The position numbers and the translations under genes were made by a program. The notes beneath the pieces are model-generated. The model had not been told where the DNA came from and did not search any database. It worked only from the letters and a program-made list of their open reading frames with translations. Of a DNA stretch of 64,000 bases, positions 1 to 12,050 are shown piece by piece (the first letter of the stretch is position 1; each line of letters opens with the position of its first letter). The DNA is taken from the NCBI GenBank assembly GCA_026826555.1, contig JAKSZT010054215.1, forward strand, positions 26,131,155-26,195,154, in the 5' to 3' direction. The stretch is from Tolypeutes matacus (taxonomy: Eukaryota > Chordata > Mammalia > Cingulata > Chlamyphoridae).

Positions 1-503
1 TTGTATATGTTAATGTTTACTTTATTTTGGAATACTTTTATGTGTATTCTTTCATATGAAGTTCATTCTGACTGGAATTGCATTAAATTAATCATTAATT
101 TGTTATTGTTAATGATAACACATATAATATTAGAATTACCCATTTCAGGAATATATATATATCTTTCTGTCTATTTGCATCTTATTTTATAACTTTAAAT
201 AAAATGTTATGGCTTCCTTAACATACTTTTGTTTATCTCTTACTTAATCCTAGCAATTATATTTTTGGTTACTTTATGAATGCAGTTCTCTGTGTTTTTG
301 TGTTTCAACCAGTTATTGCTAGTATACCAAAAATCTTGTAATTTTAATATGTATCTCAAAACCTACTACCTTATTAAATTCTCTTATTAGTTCTAATAGG
401 ATTTATTGCAGTTTCTTGGAATTTCCCAAAATAGGTAATCACACCATCTAAAAAAACAAAATATTTTTCCTTTTGTAGTAAAATGCTACTGTTCATTTAG
501 CTT

Positions 504-535
<32 letters not shown>

Positions 536-1000
536 CCGTTAACAAAACCTCTACATTCTGTTGAATAAAAGAAATGATAGGAAGTTTTCCTGACTTGTTT
601 GTTAGCCTTTTACTATTTATCATAATTGTTGCTTGTACTTTCATACAAAAACAAAATTTTGAAGGCTTCGTTCTATTTCCATATTACATAATTTCTTTTT
701 ATCTGTTTTCCTGTTTATGAATTTTCTCTTCAACTATATTTAATGTGCTATTTAACCCATCCAATGACCTTTCATTTCTATGACTAAATTTTTTCATGTT
801 CTGATTTTTATTTTGTTCTAAGAATTTAAAAGGATGCTTTTTCAAATCTGACCTGGCCTTGTACTGTTTTTTAAAAAATCCTGTAAAATTTAAGTACTCT
901 TTTAAGTACTCTATTACTTGATATCTGAAAGTTTCATGAGTTAGATCTTTATTTGTATATAGTATCAGTTATCAATATAAAATTACTTATTATTTCATAC
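1..1000 (-). mobile_element. Old L1 ORF2 remnant, antisense
   Basis: AT-rich sequence with antisense L1 reverse-transcriptase-region blocks such as CTTATTAGTTCTAATAGG, ATTCTGTTGAATAAAAGAAA and GAAGTTTTCCTGACTTGTTT. A T31 run (505-535) interrupts it. It is heavily mutated, and the right boundary is uncertain. Confidence 0.7.
505..535. repeat. T31 homopolymer
   Basis: Uninterrupted run of about 31 T within the L1 remnant. It may be the A-tail of an antisense insertion whose body I cannot identify. Confidence 0.85.
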
Positions 1001-1723
1001 ATATATATGTATGTATATATGTATTACTACTATCTACCTGGAATCCTGCCAATTTGTTAGCCATATAATTCTTTGCCAAATTTTAATTTAATCTTTTCCT
1101 CCTTTGTCTTAGAAGTACACAGTTTAATTTTGTTTATAAACAATAACTGAAAGTTTCTTTTGAAAAGAGAGGTAAATTCAATTTTGTTCCGTTTCAGAAC
1201 TGATGTATTTGATTGCTTATCTTGATGTATTTTTCATTTTTCCTTCCTAATTCCTTTACGTTTATAAATTTTTATTTTTGTTTCCAATGATTTAATAGTT
1301 AAAATATTTTTAACAGCTTTACATATTCCATTTCATACTTGTGTGGATATATACAATTCTGACACATTATTTATCTTTCACTAAATCAGAAGAGATAGGC
1401 TTTATTTCTTTAGATATCCACCAGGTAAGTCCATCATCATAGAAAATGCTGTTTATCTCTAACTCCTACATAAATTAAACTTTCTTTAAATCTCAGACTG
1501 TAGAATTTCAGATTTTGAGCCTCTTATTTATATAATATTATTTTCCCTTTTGTTGACCTACTTTTCTGTTACCTTTGCCCTCAACTTGATGCTAATATGA
1601 AACCAAAATTAAACAAAACTGATGAGTTTAACTTATTTTATAAAAGCTTTTATTTTGGTAGACATGTATTTATCTTTGTCCACAACTTGAACCAACATCA
1701 AACACAAATTTCTTCTGAGCAAT

Positions 1724-2169
1724 TGTATTAGTTTCCTCTTGCTTCTATAACAAATTACCACAAACTCAGTGGCTTCAAACAGCACAAATTTTAGCTTACA
1801 CTTCTGGAGATCAGAAAACCACAATCAGTCTCAGTGAACTAAAATCAAGGTGTTGGGGGGCCAGCTTCTTTCTGGAGGCTCTTCTAGAGAATCCATTTAC
1901 TTTCCTGCTCTGTTTCTAGAATCTAGAGGCTGCTGGTATTCTTTATTTCATGGGATCACTCTGACTTCTCATCTCATTTACTCTGAACATCTTGTTTCCC
2001 TCTTATAAGGATCTTGGTGGATACATTGGGACCATCTGGATAATCCAGAATAGTCTCCCCACCCTAAAATATTTTTTTCTTTTTTCTTTTTGGCCATGTA
2101 AGGTAACATATTCAGATTCTGTAGATTAGGATGTGGACATTTTAGGGAGCCATTATTCAGCTGACCACA
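1724..2169 (-). mobile_element. MaLR-type (MLT1-like) LTR, antisense
   Basis: The plus strand starts TGTATTAGTTTCCTCTTGCT and contains ATAACAAATTACCACAAACT, the antisense of a common MaLR LTR 3' end. It runs to ATTATTCAGCTGACCACA. A T-rich block near 2070-2090 looks like a local insertion or expansion. Subfamily is not assigned. Confidence 0.75.
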
Positions 2170-4299
2170 TCAACTTGCCCATACTTTTCCACCTCCCTCC
2201 CTCCCTTCCTTCCTTCCTTACCATCCTGAAATTCCTTCTAATTAGTCTAAAACTTATTTTTCTCATTTCTCATTCTTCTGCCCAGAGATTGTCCAGTTTT
2301 CAAACTGCTTTTGAATGATTATGACAATTTTAATATGCAGTGTCCCTTCTTTCTGGATGGTGTCATTTTCTTAGATTTTTATCATTATTTTGAAAATTAG
2401 CTTTAATGTACTACTCAAATCCATGTTTTCAATGAATATCATATATGGAGCAGGTTCTAAACCACTGGAATGTCTTGTGGTTCACTTCTCAGAGGAAATG
2501 AATTTGCAATGAGGAACCCATTTTCTGATGAGCCTTGCTAATAGGGCTAATTATTTCCTGGGGGCAGGAAATTAGAGGCATCTCTGATGTTCAGTTTTTG
2601 CTGCATCACTTTTGCATTTTCAAAAGTCTGCATTGCTGAATTTTGCTAGTCAAGCGTCTCCACTTTAGGGTAGAGGTTTAATTTTAACTTAAATTAGTAT
2701 TGATTGCATATAGCAATTTCAACCTGTTAACTTAAAAAAAAAATAAAGGCAGCACAAACGGATACCCAACCTCAATTTCCTAGAGGATACCTTGCTGAAC
2801 TTCATCACAAATTTTCTCATCTCCTATGCAAGGCATTTACATAACAACCCTGGGGAATTCTAATGATCTTGCTTTCGTTTTTTTGTGGGGTTGGTTTAAT
2901 CTGAAAATTTGAGGCACAGAATAAATATTTTAAAACTTCCCAGCTGCCAGTAATAGCAAACATGCTTTCCAGGGAACCTGGAATAAACAGTGAGGTTTGG
3001 CTTTATAATTACTTTAACAAAACGTCCTAATTAAAAGGGCAATCCATAAGGAATTGACGTATTTTTCCAGTTACTGTCCATCTTCACACTGCTCGAGGCC
3101 AGCAGAGAAGGAAGGGAAGACGTCCTACTGAAGCCACAGGAGGAGAGAGGGGCTTGCAATTGACAATCTGCAAATAACATATGCCTTTGTTTAGTGGACT
3201 CACAGGACTCAGAGTCACAGCAGAAATGAGCAGCTCACTCCCTTGTCATTTACCAGGGAACTCTGTAGCAGGGGAAAGGTTTGTAACAGGAGGCATCCAT
3301 GGACTTCTAAAACTGCAGTTCCATCCCAATGCAGAATTCTTTGGCTATAGCAGAGAATGCCTGCCATTTCACATAGCTTACAAAATGGTTGCTTCCTCCT
3401 TATCCATAATTTAAGGGAAATCAAAGAAATTCTACTTTGGAAATCTCTGAGTTTGGAATATTTAGGACTCAAAAATTTTTCCAGCATTAGCCATGAAAGT
3501 TTTATTTCCTCTTTCATGCTTTAAATATTGATATGAATAAGTTAAAATTGGATGAATATTTAAAGAACATCTCCTTAGCTTAAAAAAAAAAATGTATGTC
3601 TTAAAATAAAGCAAGAAGCCACCAGTCCCATTTTTATTTGCTGAGTATTTTTTGGAGCCACTAAGGACCACTGCTGAGCTTATCCCCTAGTCCATATGTT
3701 AAATCCTGTCATGGGTTACATTTTTTATTTGAACGTTGCAGTCAAAAGAAGAAAAACAGGAGCACAGAAGAAGAACTAAAATGAGTTTATTGGAGAAGCT
3801 CAGTGAACAGAGAACATAGGAGAAATCCCTAGGACCAAATATATTTGGCCCTATTTATTTTTTACACCAAGTGAAACACTGCTTCACAAAGTAAGTTGAA
3901 CTCTCCCTGCCCCCACAGCCTTATATTGTTAAGTGCCCTAAGTAAAGGCTTTCAGTTTCCATTATGTTTCCAAGGTGAACATGTTAAAATCATAATCTAT
4001 AACAGTGTTATGCTCAAGAAATATCAACTCCACTAGTTTTTTCCTATTCATTTTTATTTATATTTTTTCATATTGCAAATTTGTATATTAAGAATGTTAT
4101 GGGCATGGATGAGAATTTTCTTACTAATTATTTTCCAAATGAAGAGTGAAAAAATGAGAAAAGAAGCAATATTTGAAATATATTAAGATAATGAACTTGA
4201 AGAGGAGTAACATGTGGCTGCATGAAGATACATTTTGAAATAATAGATGTAGATAAAATTTTATGAAGGCATATTTTTAAAGAATATCCCATGCATCCT
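2170..4299. other. Intronic, no gene seen
   Basis: Holds a C/T-rich run (CCTCCCTCCCTTCCTTCC, about 2192-2220). The rest appears unique. The overlapping sense 77-codon and antisense 100-codon frames near 3181-3517 have no recognisable domain. Confidence 0.6.
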
Positions 4300-4490
4300 T
4301 TCCTGTAATCCTCCTTTTTGGAACCCCCATCCCTGAAATTTCTAGTTCAAGTGCTACTTTTTTTCAGTGTTTTCTAATCAGTCCAGCCATTATCTGTCTA
4401 TGCCTCCTTAGAGCTGTTCCTATATTTTTCATGTTTGTCTTCCCCATGACTCAGCACTCTATAGGTAGGTGCTAAATTATATTTCATAAT
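4300..4490 (+). mobile_element. Probable L2 fragment
   Basis: TTCAAGTGCTACTTTTTTTC, TTTCTAATCAGTCCAGCC and CCCATGACTCAGCACTCTA follow the L2 3'-region order. Diverged. Confidence 0.5.
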
Positions 4491-4999
4491 AACCACATGA
4501 ATATTCAAATAATGACAAAGTAGGAGGAATGCTAGATGTAGAAAAGGAAAATTATTAAACCAAGAGCATATGAAAGTTCAAACAATCCAATTAAGCAGCC
4601 TTTAAGACCCTACTCAGGAGCAAGGCAAAGAGTTTCTTGATTAAAATAAATGTATAAATTGGATTAAATTTAGATCACATGTTATGAAAAGCATGCAGTT
4701 TAAATGGAAGTTTGTGCCACCCAAGAAGTTGTAATTTTATATTTGGGTTCCACTGAGATTGTGAGTTATTCAGAGTCCAGAAAAAGAGCACATATGTCAA
4801 GTGGAGATTTCCATTCATCCTGCATATTTTATAGGCCCTTCAGCACCTCTGTTCCATTTATTTTTCACTGCTTCCAGTAAGAGATATAGCCCCTTAGGTT
4901 TGGATAAATGATATAACCTAATTTCTTAGAATTTTTTGCTTTAAATCACTGTATTCCATTGTCACTGGGTCAGTTCTAGAGGCTTATAGAGGCTTTACT

Positions 5000-5190
5000 C
5001 CGTTAACTCACAAAACCTGGTCTTGAGTTCTAGCTCCACAGTTACCAGCTGAGTGACCAGATCAAGTTACTTAAACTTCCTTTGCAAAAGTTTACTCTTC
5101 TTAGCCTTTAAGGTACAGCTAATAATGCATATCACATAAGAGTAGATAAGAAGATAAAATATGCAAACTTTCTATAAACAGGTACATATA
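5000..5190 (+). mobile_element. MIR SINE, sense
   Basis: TCTTGAGTTCTAGCTCCACA and GAGTGACCAGATCAAGTTAC, with ACAGCTAATAATGCATATCA in the 3' half. Confidence 0.7.
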
Positions 5191-5339
5191 AACTTTAAAA
5201 ATATTCTCAAGTAAAATTTTTAAAAAAAGCATTTTTTTTATAGTTTATCCTAACTATCATTTTATTTTGTAGATAAGACAGATGACATCCTCAGGACTTT
5301 GCCATAACTCAAATCACCCAATTGGGCTTCAGCCTCAGG

Positions 5340-5895
5340 ATGTTTGCTCTTGCTTTCCTTCTGCCTGGAGAGTTCTTTTCTGACCTAATCACATGGCTAC
5401 CTTAAACTCTGTGTCATATTTTACCTAATCAGTGAGATTTTTTTTTTTTTTTTTTTTTGAGGTACCGGGTGGGGGATTAAGCCTGGGATCTCATATGTAG
5501 GAAGCCAGTGCTTAACCACTGAGCCATATCGGCTTCACTGTGTTGGTTCTTTCGTCCATTTTGCTTGTTGTTTGTTTTATTTTGTTTGTTTTGTTTTTCA
5601 GGAAGCACCAGGAACCGAGCCCGAAAACTCCCATGTAGGAGGCAGGCGGTCAGCCACTTGAGCCACATCCACTCCCCAGGGAGGTCTTCTTAACCCACTA
5701 TATAAATGAGTACTCCCTAATCATTCACTATTCCCTTTGCCATGCCTTATTTTTCTTCTGAGAATTTATCACTATCTATCTCTATCTCAATACAATTTAT
5801 ACTTCTTGAGAGGGTAAGGACTTTCATTATTGCTTTCCCCTCATATCTAGAATAATACCTGGTATATATAGACTCTCAACAAAAATTTACATTGA
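5340..5895 (+). mobile_element. L2 LINE 3' fragment, split by a SINE dimer
   Basis: The left piece (5340-5438) has TTTGCTCTTGCTTTCCTTCT and GCCTGGAGAGTTC, the L2 block upstream of its 3' end. The right piece (5686-5895) continues with TACTTCTTGAGAGGGTAAGG and AATAATACCTGGTATATA. The order and spacing fit one L2 copy interrupted at 5439-5676. Confidence 0.8.
5439..5676 (-). mobile_element. DAS-type SINE dimer inserted in L2
   Basis: The plus strand reads T21, then GGAAGCCAGTGCTTAACCAC and TGAGCCATATCGGCTTC (second monomer, antisense). A T/G-rich linker follows, then CCCATGTAGGAGGCAGGCGG and GAGCCACATCCACTCCC (first monomer, antisense). Flanks CAGTGAGAT (5430-5438) and CAGGGAGGT (5677-5685) match at 7 of 9 positions, consistent with an aged TSD. 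It splits an older L2. Confidence 0.88.
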
Positions 5896-5939
5896 ATGTA
5901 TTATATTACAACATAAAAGAACGTTCCCTAATCTGTTAG

Positions 5940-6075
5940 TGAAAAGCATGAGCTTTGTGAAGTGTGACTTTGTGTAGCTCCACAACTTCTCAATTATATT
6001 ACTTAACACAAGTTACATAACACTGCCAGGTCTCAGGTTACTTTTCTGTTAAGTCTATTATTAATTCTAGGTTGT
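5940..6075 (+). mobile_element. MIR SINE fragment, sense
   Basis: AAGTTACATAACACTGCCAG and GTCTCAGGTTACTTTTCTGT resemble the diverged MIR core. Boundaries are approximate. Confidence 0.5.
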
Positions 6076-6079
6076 CCTA

Positions 6080-6840
6080 ATTGGTTTGGCCTGTGCTTCT
6101 TCAATTCTAATACATTTTTACACTTCAGCCAGAGGAATCTTTTCAAAATGCACATCTAATTATATCATTATTTTTTTTTAATCCTTTTAATAACTTGCCT
6201 TGGATAAAGCCAGCCATTGCTTTAATGACATTCTTAGGACAAAGTTCACAATCTTTAAATTGGTTTTGCCAGATTTAAAACCTGCCTCCCTTACAGATTT
6301 CATTTCATGCCATCTCTGTGTTTCTGTCTTGATGGTCTTCCAGTCCCCTAACAGCACCATGGGTTTGTCTTGACTTCAAACCTGCATTTATTTGGTTCTC
6401 CACTCCTCCTCCCTCAACTTCTAAAATGCTCTCATTTGCAAAGCTAATTCCTATCTGTCCCTCAACCCTCAGTTTAAAGGCAATCTTGATTCCATCTGTC
6501 TGTCCACTAGTCCTTTCTATCTATGTATCTATGTATCTATATCTTTATCTATCTATGTATTTATCTATCTACCTACCTACTTACCTCCCTACCTATCCAT
6601 CCATCTTTCCATCCATTCATCTACCCATATTATGTTGGACCAAAAGAGGCTGCCAATATTTAAGCAGTTTTGACCTAGGACAATGGCAATTTCCTATGAC
6701 TTCACCTAAGATATCTGTCTATCTTTGCTATACTCAAGGATCCATGAGAAAAGGGTCATATTTTTCTTATTTATTATTGTATCTTAGGAGCTAAGCACAC
6801 TTAGCAAGTTTTCCATAAATATTCTTTGAATTAATGTGTT
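6080..6840 (+). mobile_element. L2 LINE 3' region with internal (TATC)n
   Basis: Left part: TTCAGCCAGAGGAATCTTTT, AATAACTTGCCTTGGATAAA, AGGACAAAGTTCACAATC. Right part: GAGCTAAGCACACTTAGC, CATAAATATTCTTTGAATT. These are L2 blocks in the usual order. A tetranucleotide expansion has grown inside (6514-6630). Confidence 0.78.
6514..6630 (+). repeat. (TATC)n/(TACC)n/(CATC)n compound satellite
   Basis: Changing tetranucleotide units from TATC to TACC to CATC across about 117 bp. A 122-codon open frame rich in Tyr/Leu/Ser/Pro across it is a by-product of the repeat. Confidence 0.9.
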
Positions 6841-8021
6841 GTTACATATCAGTGATTATCATTGTGTTGATTGTTTTATTGCTTCTACAGTTATTTTAGT
6901 AAAACCAGATCTGTGACTATGATAAAATCATGAGTGTCAATGAGTTATTCAGAAAGAGAAGGCCAAGTCCAAGGAGGAGGAGAAGGAGAAATAGCTTAAG
7001 AAGGAGGAAGGGAGAAAAGGTGATGGAAGAACTAGAATAAATATGAAAGTGAGGAGAGAAGGCAAGGATATAGAATTTTAACCCTCCAGTGATTGGATAC
7101 TTCCAGGTCTGTAAGTTAAGGAATATGAGGATTTCATTGTCAGTTATTTGTGTCATCTGTGCCAACACATTTCAGTATACATCTGTTTATTCTTTTATCC
7201 TCTTATTCTTGATTCCAGTTTTGGTCTCCTAGCTTTAAATTTATTGATCATATTTCTACCTCTTTCATTTGTAATTCTCTATAAGGTTTTATTTGTGTTT
7301 TATTACTTAGACGTTTTTCTTTTCTTCCTTTACCCATTCATCTTGAATTTTACTATTTTTCATTTAGTCATAACGTTTATGTTTTAAGAGCTTTTTCTGA
7401 TCTGCTGATTTGGAAGATTCTGCTTATATACATTGAGGTGTGACTTTATATAAATCTGAACATCTTATCCATAAATGTCTCAAGACAATTATCAGTTAAG
7501 CAAATAATGTAACTTGTCCTTTATATCAAGAAAATGTAGTGTCAAATATTTAATGATCATACCATAAGCAAGGCAAAAACACATATTGATGTTTTGTTGA
7601 AATATAAAAAGGCAAAAAGCAGAAAAGAGAAGCTGTAAAATATAATTCTATTTCTTTATTTTCATAAAAATGTAAAGCAATTACTCTGAAGAAAATTGTT
7701 ACGGTCAATTATTCAAAATAAAATAAATAGAAAAACTCATTTCATATCATCTTATAAAAGAAAGTAGTTTATTATGTTTGGACCACAAATAATGCATAAT
7801 TAATGATCCTCCAATAGTGGAGTAGCCACTATACATAGCATTGTTGAGGACTATATTCATTAAGGGATGTTTTGGGGGTTTTTTTGGTTGTTTATGCTTT
7901 TGCCTTTGAAGTGCAATAAATGTTTCTAATGTTGTAGCTCAACTTTTTTAGGGGGTCCTTTGAAGATGAGGTAACAAAGAAGATGGAAATCAGAGCAAGA
8001 GTAATTGGGGAAAAGTCTTAC
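6841..8021. other. Intronic, no gene seen
   Basis: A purine-rich stretch (GGAGGAGGAGAAGGAG, about 6975-7020) and T-rich sequence at 7180-7400 that may be decayed LINE. Otherwise nothing is recognised. Confidence 0.6.
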
Positions 8022-8132
8022 CATCCAGATCATTCTCTGGGGTCTCCGCTGTGTACCAGTTGGAAGGTGGTCCAGTGCCATTGACTGTCATGGCTGACAC
8101 TTGAAAACTGTACTGACTTCCTTTCTCCAATC
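8022..8132 (-). CDS. DCC: DCC netrin receptor, internal exon (C-terminal part of an FNIII repeat)
   Basis: This is a 111-bp internal exon of DCC, the single-pass axon-guidance receptor for netrin-1, with four Ig and six FNIII repeats outside the cell. Read on the minus strand, the acceptor is TTCCTTCCTAG and the donor is G|GTAAGA. The exon is phase 1 at both ends: 2 bases, 36 codons, 1 base. The peptide includes [14 protein letters not shown] and [13 protein letters not shown], which I recognise from mammalian DCC. It covers the last strands of the repeat, including the tyrosine-corner segment (SQYSF), an N-glycosylation sequon (NGT) and the linker to the next repeat. Netrin contacts map mainly to FN4-FN6, so this repeat probably acts as spacer (inference). 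There is no stop or frameshift. Neogenin has a paralogous segment, but its residues differ (TINGTGPATDW). Confidence 0.96.
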
Positions 8133-9948
8133 CTAGGAAGGAATCATCCACAGGGGGGGGAAAGATACATTACTGAATAACAAGTATTTCTGGATGGGTT
8201 TTGAAAGTTTTAGCAATATTTTAACAATAGTAGATATGCTCTATGTTGTTTTGTGATTGTTGGGGGTAATTATTCCTATTTTAGCTATAAGAGCAGAGAT
8301 ATCATGGGTGGGAAATCAAATTATTTTTCAAATATTCTCATTTATTTTTCCAGTTTATAATGAATCCTTGAAAATGGCCTCAGGACAGGTGCAGAATATA
8401 AAATATAAATGATGAAGAAATAATAAAAAAGAATATTTTTTTTCCTCACAGTCCAGAAGAACCCTTCCTAAAATCAAGAACAGTCAATCTAAAAATTTTT
8501 GTTTCCATCATTCATTTAAGGTTAGTGATGATGTTTTCTTTTGAGCAGGAAAGAAGAAAAATCCAAACCTATTTCACGTCAGAAGAAAATACTAGGGCTT
8601 TCATATCTTGAAACCATCATTAGGCATATTGTATCTTCCATCAACTTCTATACTAGAGCATGAATAAAGTCAATCTCTATGATAATTTGGATACATCATA
8701 TTGTACACAGTGATCAAATGAGGGTTCATTTTAGAAAGAACGAAGAGTGCAGGTAGACTAGAGAGCCCCCCTGGATCAGTACTCGGATATGAGTAAATTT
8801 TTTTGTAAACAACTTTCCAATTAACTCAATTTCAACGTAGCTCATTAACATGACAAATTATTGTAAAACAAATGGCACTGTCAAAAGATCACATGACATT
8901 TTTTGAGACATTGATGATAATTTAAATTGACAAGGAATTGAATAACCCTGATAAAGAAAAAATAATAATCTCTTTGTTTTCTCCATTAATTTGAAATGGC
9001 ACAAATATTTGGGGTCAAGGAAAATTCAAAATAAACTAGATTATTCAGGAAATGTTGCTTATATCAAGTACAAAGTCATGTATTTGTAGATTTTTGCAAT
9101 AGGAAGATAAGTAAAACTCGGTATGGAAAGGAATTCTAGTTTCCTACTACTAAGAGATGGAGTTTTAATTGATGATTACAAAGGAGCAGTCAAGGGACAG
9201 TGGCTCAATAAACAGTACCATTAGAGAAGACCATTTGATAAAGTCACTCCTATAAAGGTATCTATAACACAAAATGCTGCCTCTTAAGCTTTTAACTAAA
9301 AAAAAAAAAAAAAAAAAAAAAGGCTGGATGCTCCATGGAGATGTTGACCCAAAATGGTGGTCGTGGTGCTGTTGCTGGATCTGTCATTACCAGCATTTTA
9401 ATCCTCTTCTGAGAGCCAACCACAGAGCCTGGCACCTGGAAGGTACACAATGCAGAAGCAAGGGTGGAAAGATCCACTAGAGCTGAGGGGTAAAGCAGTG
9501 CTTAACACGAAGGACACATTAGGTTAGAGGTCCGACATGCAGCATCGTCAACGGGGTGGTGAAGAGGTGCTTTTGAACAAAGAGCTTTTGCCACGCCTCA
9601 AATAGGCTCCCACCCACCTGGATTTGTCCATCAGCCAACTTGGCACTGATCCTCTCATTGTTAATACTTTGCACTCTTTGTTAGCCACATTGTTGATTAT
9701 TGAGGCAGAGGGATTTTAGAGCTTTTCTGAGAAATTAAAATATTAATAGGGAGAAAACCCCAGGAAGAAATGCCTACCTAGTTGCCTGTGCTTTATATGG
9801 AGGTCTCATCTGAAATTGAGTTTTCATTCATCAAGAATATACTCATTTATGTTATGTAAAGTGGAGATTTATCTTCATTTTTCTTCATATTGGATAGATA
9901 GTTATGCCAATACCACCTCCAAAAAGTGATTTGAAATACTATCAGTCA
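8133..9948. other. Intronic, no gene seen
   Basis: Unique-looking AT-rich sequence. 9320-9700 is slightly GC-richer but not recognised. Confidence 0.55.
9298..9320. repeat. A23 homopolymer
   Basis: Run of about 23 A after TTTTAACT. It may mark an old retroposon tail. The sequence before it is not recognised. Confidence 0.85.
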
Positions 9949-10337
9949 TGGTTAGTTTTCGGTGTCAACAGGGCTAAGCTACCACCCCAGCTATTCATTC
10001 AAACATCCTTGCTGTGAAAGGTATTTTGTAAATATGATTAAAGTCCATGACTGGTTGACTTGAAGTAAGGGAGATTATCCTAAATAATCGGGGTGAGCTG
10101 GAGTCAGTCAGTTGAAAGGCCTTCAAAGAAGAGCTGAAGCTTCCCTGAAAGAGAAGAAATTCTGCCCTTGGAAGCAGCATCAGCTTGAAAGTTCTAGCCT
10201 GCCCTCCCTGATGGTCTGCAAGTATGGGTTTTGGACTTCCCTAGTAGACCCTCACAACTGCATAAACCGGTCTTTGCAATAAATCACTCAATGTATACCT
10301 TTTATTTGTTTCTCTGGTTAAACTCTAGCTGATAAAC
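9949..10337 (+). mobile_element. LTR of ERVL/MaLR class
   Basis: The element starts TGGTTAGTTTTCGGTGTCAA and includes AAGGTATTTTGTAAATATGA and GTTGAAAGGCCTTCAAAGAA. It ends GTTAAACTCTAGCTGATAAA. This layout matches a widespread mammalian LTR whose consensus begins with a 'gtgtcaacttggc' block. A polyadenylation-like AATAAA occurs near 10278. No TSD is recognisable. Confidence 0.72.
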
Positions 10338-10674
10338 CATCTTATCCTAAGCAATATGTTGACTTATCAATGGAAATCTTTCTGAATGCCCTATATTCTG
10401 TTCCATTCATTTGACTTTTAAATCAAGTGATTATTTATATGCAAAATCTTTCAATTTTTGATAGAAGTTAATTAAAATATCTCACCATAAAGAATATATA
10501 GAAGTTTGCTCTATAATTTTGCTAACTTTTGATTTATATATTTTGAGTTAGGTTATCTGTCAGTATCATTAATTCAGTTTTGAGTAACACAAAAACATCT
10601 AATAACTTGAAGTTAATACTGAAAGGCAGTTTAGATAGCAGCTATTGTTTTTTCAAGTATTCCCCTATGGATTC

Positions 10675-10970
10675 TGTTATGGATTGAATTGTGTCCCCCA
10701 AAAAGACATGTTTAAGTTCTAAGCCCTGGTCCTGTGAATGCGAATTTATTTGTAGATAGGACTTTTGATGGTATTGTAAGTTAAGATGAGGCCAAACAGA
10801 ATTAGGGTGGGCCCTAATCTAATATGACTGATGTTCTTATAAGGAGAGGAAATGTGGACACAGTGAGACAGAGACAGAGAGACAGCCATACAACAGAGGC
10901 CGAGACTTTTAACTTCCAGAATCATGAGACAACACATTTCCATTGCTTAAGCCAACTAGTCTGTGGAAAA
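10675..10970 (+). mobile_element. MaLR-type LTR (sense), shortened
   Basis: It starts TGTTATGGATTGAATTGTGT followed by CCCCCAAAAAGACATG. It contains AGGGTGGGCCCTAATCTAAT and TTCTTATAAGGAGAGGAAAT, then a short end with CATTGCTTAAGCCAACTAGT. Part of the central region seems missing compared with full copies. Confidence 0.8.
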
Positions 10971-11774
10971 CTTAGGGTCTCACCTGTCCAGTCCAAGCTA
11001 TACATCAGATATCCCTTCTACCCATACACAGTAGGGGGGCTGATCATATTGTCTTTATTCCATCTGCAGTGAAGTTTTAGGACCCCAAATAGATTAGTGC
11101 CCCAGGTAAACTCTGAAAGTCTTGCCAATATTCTTTGAAGTGTTACCTATTATCTTAAAAAATCTTTTAATTTTGTATTTTATATTAGAAAATAGCTGTG
11201 AACTCTCCACTACAAACTCCTGGAAATGATAATAAATTAAGTATAACAAACCATTTAAATATGTACATAGAATCCCAATAATAAAAGAGATCTTAAGTAA
11301 CATCCAGTCAAATGGCCCATCTAATGTTGCACATCTAATAAAATGGACCCTTAAGTGAAGCAGGAATACTTTTGGGAATGAGAAAATTCATCTACAGAGG
11401 ATACCCCTATCCAACAGGTTTGCTTGACAGAAGTTATTTCTTAGATCTCCCGGATTCTGCTTTATGGTATTATTATCTACACATCCTGGCTTTACCTAGT
11501 GGAATCAAAAACAAATTGAATCCTTCTCTCAGAATACGTTTACTCAAGTCTTCTGATTTTAAAAACTGTGCTTTCTATACCAAACTGTTAACAACAGAAT
11601 CAAACCTGTGACCTATGTACGTAAGTATAGGAAGTGGTGATAAACAGACCAGAAATTCTGGCATTTCAGAGACAGGCCAGGCATCACCTTCAGGAATCTA
11701 GGCAGCAGATGTTTCTGCTTCTTTGCTGTGAGGAGTATTTGGCTGGGCAAGTTTTAGATGTACTGAAAGCTCTT

Positions 11775-12050
11775 TTAGTCTCAATTTTCTATTTAAAAGT
11801 AAGGTGGTATTAATACCTGCTTTTCTAGCTTATAGTTTTCTTGTGAGGGTCAAACAGCAAACTGCTTGTAAAAGTAATTTACAAAATCAAGTGTTTTATA
11901 AATGTAAAGTTAACTAACATTTATACAGAACTTTGGAGGTCATTTCTCACTTGATTTTCAAATACTCTAATTTAGGCACAGAATATAATATTACTGTCAG
12001 TTTAGAGATAAGGATAATAAGACTCAAAGAAATTTAGCAACGGTGCTGTG
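11775..12050. mobile_element. Two MIR copies, sense then antisense
   Basis: The first (about 11775-11910, sense) has AGTCTCAATTTTCTATTTAA and TTTTCTTGTGAGGGTCAAAC. The second (about 11925-12050, antisense) has TCTCACTTGATTTTCAAATA and CTGTCAGTTTAGAGATAAGG. They face each other. Confidence 0.65.

Larger units (their letters stand above)
1..8021 (-). other. DCC: DCC intron, 5' part (continues past the window start)
   Basis: The donor is GTAAGA directly after the 8022-8132 exon. The next DCC exon, encoding the start of the following FNIII repeat, was looked for and not seen. The stretch holds an L1 remnant, an LTR, MIR and L2 copies, a DAS SINE dimer and a tetranucleotide satellite. Confidence 0.9.

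Noticed and set aside
6426..6794. 122-codon open frame, plus strand
   Set aside because: It reads through a (TATC)n satellite inside an L2. The Tyr/Leu/Ser/Pro-rich translation is a repeat artefact.
9270..9700. Processed pseudogene next to the A23 run
   Set aside because: The sequence on either side has no recognisable gene similarity and no flanking duplication was found.
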